Of a DNA stretch of 64,000 nt, positions 62,115 to 64,000 are shown in pieces (within the stretch, counting starts at the first letter, position 1; each line of letters opens with the position of its first letter). The DNA lies in the NCBI RefSeq assembly GCF_963667045.1, contig NZ_OY762934.1, positions 2,535,501-2,599,500 of the forward strand. The letters run 5' to 3'. A model generated the notes under the pieces. That model did not search any database, had not been told where the DNA came from, and saw only the letters and a list, made by a program, of their open reading frames with translations. A program made the position numbers and the translations under genes. This DNA is from an uncultured Cohaesibacter sp. GTDB lineage: Bacteria > Pseudomonadota > Alphaproteobacteria > Rhizobiales > Cohaesibacteraceae.

Positions 62115-62288
62115 GTCTCTATCCCAGCCGTGCTTGGGGGTGCCTCAGTAGCGGCAACGCGATGACACTCGATGATGTTTGCGCGTTTCTATCCCAGCCT
62201 AGCTGGGGGTGCCTCAGCAGCCGTGACCAACGCACAGTGGTATTTGGCATATGTTCCTATCCCAGCCGAGCTGGGGGTGCCTCAGCAG
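62115..62288 (-). CRISPR. Three-repeat CRISPR-like array without cas genes
   Basis: Repeats of 36-37 bases lie at 62115-62151, 62185-62220 and 62253-62288, separated by unrelated spacers of 33 bases (62152-62184) and 32 bases (62221-62252). The second and third repeats agree at 34 of 36 positions; the first has one extra base and more changes. The core CCCAGC...GCTGGG can form a hairpin. In minus orientation repeats end in ATAGAAAC or close variants, like many type I handles. The degenerate copy lies on the left and an AT-rich region on the right, so a leader on the right and leftward transcription are inferred. No cas gene is in the window. Confidence 0.72.
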
Positions 62289-62520
62289 CTTACCCCCATT
62301 CAAGCAGCATCTGCAACCGTAAATTTTAGGACCATTTTCCAAGGCAAGCATATGCAACGACCCGATCCAATAGAACAAACAAAGCACAATAAGTCAAAAT
62401 ATTGATTTTAGCTCAATTTTATCAATATCTTATACAATTTCCAAGGCAAAATACGATAATTTTCATATTTCACGTTAGCGTCTATGAGTTGAAATGGGCT
62501 GATTTTCCGACAGAAAGATT
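62289..62520. other. AT-rich putative CRISPR leader with a 12-bp direct repeat
   Basis: AT-rich sequence adjoining the last repeat. TTTCCAAGGCAA occurs twice, at 62336-62347 and 62438-62449. No open frame of note. Consistent with a leader; not proven. Confidence 0.4.
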
Positions 62521-62737
62521 GCCTGATTGCGGCCGCCTTACAACTTTTGGGAACAGATTGTCAACGGCGGAGTAAAACCAGCCATGAGGCGGCGCAACAT
62601 CCCATTACCTGCCGTTCGTACAACGAGAGGTGGCACGAACGTGCTTTCCCAAAGCTCACATTCCTTGCGATTGCAGCATAGGCGCGTGGGCGGAAGGCAG
62701 CTGACCACGAAGAGCCAGCCACACAAGTTCTGAAGCC
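62521..62737. other. Intergenic stretch before the autotransporter
   Basis: No gene is supported here. Short open frames on both strands have no recognisable features. Confidence 0.45.
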
Positions 62738-64000
62738 TTAGAACTGATACTTGAAGCCTGCCTTGAAGCCGTGATCGCGGGCATTCTCCCCATAGGTGCC
62801 CTGATAAGCGATTCCAAAGGAAAGATCCGAGCCGCGCGTGAGAGACAGGCCAGCCTCAATGAAAACCGCATCCCGGTCAATCGGCGTTCCTGCTACAGAG
62901 AAGGCCTCTCCGCCAGATGCAAAGCGCATGCTGTTAGAACTGTCAACATCACCCACCGCATGCTGCCAGGTGGCCGCGCCACTTAACGCTGCCTCAACCC
63001 CGTTGAACCGACCAACAAGAACATCTCCGCGAACCCCAAGTGATGTCATCCCAACCACCTCATCACTCGAACTGGCACTCAGAGCCGCTGCCCCACCGCT
63101 TTCAGTGAAACCATCAGACCATTGATGGACGAGAACCGCACCTGCAAAGGGCTGCAAACGGGCCTGCTCAAGCTCATAGGTATAACCAATCTCGGCAAAG
63201 GCTTGCGATGTGGCCGCATCATAGTTGGACTTGAGATGATCGCTAAAACCGGTGAAGGTAACAATGCGGTCCGTGTCAACCTGATGCCAAATGGTCGAGG
63301 CACCAAAGTTGAGATCAACGAGGCCGTCGAACACTTCCCATTGTGTGCCGACATAAGCACCAGCATGATAGTTGTCGATGTCGCTTGAGGAGTTGGTTCC
63401 TTCTGTTTTGCTATTCGTTGAGGAATAACCACCAAACACGCCTGTGCGCCAACCGCTCCAGATCTCGGCATCCATACCAACCAGGAAGCCTTTGCTCTGA
63501 TGGGTGATCCGGGCTGTATTGGCTGTGGAGCCAACCTCCCCCCAGCTACCGAAAGCCTGGACCCACATTTGCGGTGAGAGGGTGGTGGACAGGGGGATGT
63601 CATCCGCCTCTCCATGGAAGCCATAGGAGATCTGATTTCCTGAGCCGCCAATGCCGCCCATAGAGGTGCGCAGACGCTGGTTGGCTGCATTGCGGTCCGG
63701 GGTGATATTTGTAACCAGAACACCTTGCACGTTGGAATGTTGCTCGCCGGTTAGCTGATTGAGAGCGCTTGCCGGTTCACCATCGGGTAGGGTTTCAACA
63801 GCCTGATAGAGGCTATTACCGCCCCCAAGTGTCTCGACACTATCGGCGACCCTATGCTGATTGGGTGTTTTTGCCTGCACTGAAAAGGAATTGGCCCGGC
63901 TGAGGGTCAGGGTTGCGTCTGTACCGCTATAAGCAACGGAGGCATCAAGATAGGCGAAGTTCTCAGTAACCGTACCGAATGCGCCAGAAAGAGAAGCTGC
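62738..64000 (-). CDS. Autotransporter beta-barrel protein, C-terminal part (continues beyond the window)
   Basis: The minus-strand frame is open from the right edge down to the stop at 62738 (about 420 residues). Residues before the barrel read GTVTENFAYLDASVAYSGTD followed by ATLTLSR. Then comes a PNQHRVADSVETLGGGNSLY linker and an autotransporter beta-domain (MWVQAFGSWGEVGSTANTAR, GFLVGMDAEIWSGWRTGVFG) ending in the terminal aromatic GFKYQF typical of outer-membrane barrels. The passenger domain lies outside the window. It is a type V secreted surface protein. Confidence 0.9.
   Translation of the reverse strand, partial: AASLSGAFGTVTENFAYLDASVAYSGTDATLTLSRANSFSVQAKTPNQHRVADSVETLGGGNSLYQAVETLPDGEPASALNQLTGEQHSNVQGVLVTNITPDRNAANQRLRTSMGGIGGSGNQISYGFHGEADDIPLSTTLSPQMWVQAFGSWGEVGSTANTARITHQSKGFLVGMDAEIWSGWRTGVFGGYSSTNSKTEGTNSSSDIDNYHAGAYVGTQWEVFDGLVDLNFGASTIWHQVDTDRIVTFTGFSDHLKSNYDAATSQAFAEIGYTYELEQARLQPFAGAVLVHQWSDGFTESGGAAALSASSSDEVVGMTSLGVRGDVLVGRFNGVEAALSGAATWQHAVGDVDSSNSMRFASGGEAFSVAGTPIDRDAVFIEAGLSLTRGSDLSFGIAYQGTYGENARDHGFKAGFKYQF

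Noticed and set aside
62105-62405. Short plus-strand frames across the repeat array that give repeated WGCLSS-like peptides
   Set aside because: Repeat units are spaced by 70 and 68 bases, so they do not keep one reading frame; a CRISPR-like array explains the repetition better than a coding repeat.

Overview
The window looks like a chromosomal segment of a Gram-negative alphaproteobacterium, most likely of the Hyphomicrobiales (Rhizobiales). The reasons are the style of the family members (GcvA-like LysR, OpgH remnant, Bug-type TctC, GTP cyclohydrolase II with an N-terminal extension, autotransporter barrel), moderate GC content and frequent TTG/GTG starts. A marine genus is possible but cannot be fixed from sequence alone. 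No rRNA or tRNA gene was recognised.

Layout. (1) 0-7 kb: an orphan peptide-type ABC substrate-binding protein whose 3' end runs into a LysR gene; a divergent quinone-reductase/LysR pair with a clear palindromic operator; an IS1182-type element with intact terminal inverted repeats and a frameshifted transposase; and a scrap of a second IS. (2) 7-17.1 kb: cytochrome b561, then a compact cluster combining a RibD-type reductase, a RibA-type GTP cyclohydrolase II, a degenerate 6-pyruvoyl-tetrahydropterin-synthase-fold protein, an MDR dehydrogenase, a GT4 glycosyltransferase, two methyltransferases, a CDP-alcohol phosphatidyltransferase, a YbhN-like membrane protein and an LTA-synthase-like sulfatase-fold enzyme. 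This looks like an uncharacterised pathway from a GTP-derived pyrimidine or pterin to a glycosylated, possibly lipid-linked product. (3) 17.4-53.5 kb: an M15 peptidase and then a complete type VI secretion system (T6SS), all on the minus strand. Reading in the direction of transcription (53.5 to 18.3 kb) it is: ECF sigma, anti-sigma, S8-like protease, caspase-like/peptidoglycan-binding protein, heme-c HAMP sensor, PpkA kinase, tssA, tssB, tssC, hcp, tagJ, tssE, tssF, tssG, clpV, a coiled-coil protein, a TssB-TssC fusion, a small protein, vgrG, a DUF6931-like protein, PAAR, FHA, tssJ, tssK, tssL (OmpA type), tssM, tagF, pppA and a 367-residue orphan. All 13 core components are present. (4) 53.5-64 kb: an AraC regulator, a decayed opgH, a tripartite tricarboxylate transporter (TctCBA) with an amidohydrolase and an FMN alpha-hydroxy-acid dehydrogenase, an integrase relic, a three-repeat CRISPR-like array without cas genes, and the 3' part of an autotransporter that runs off the window.

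The most striking novelty is the 973-residue TssB-TssC-like fusion (32642-35563). It has long acidic linkers and sits in a T6SS that also encodes a normal TssB and TssC. Next come the pterin/flavin-like glycolipid cluster (7.6-17.1 kb) and the upstream regulatory module, in which a c-heme HAMP sensor overlaps PpkA and a protease-like pair lacks key active-site residues.
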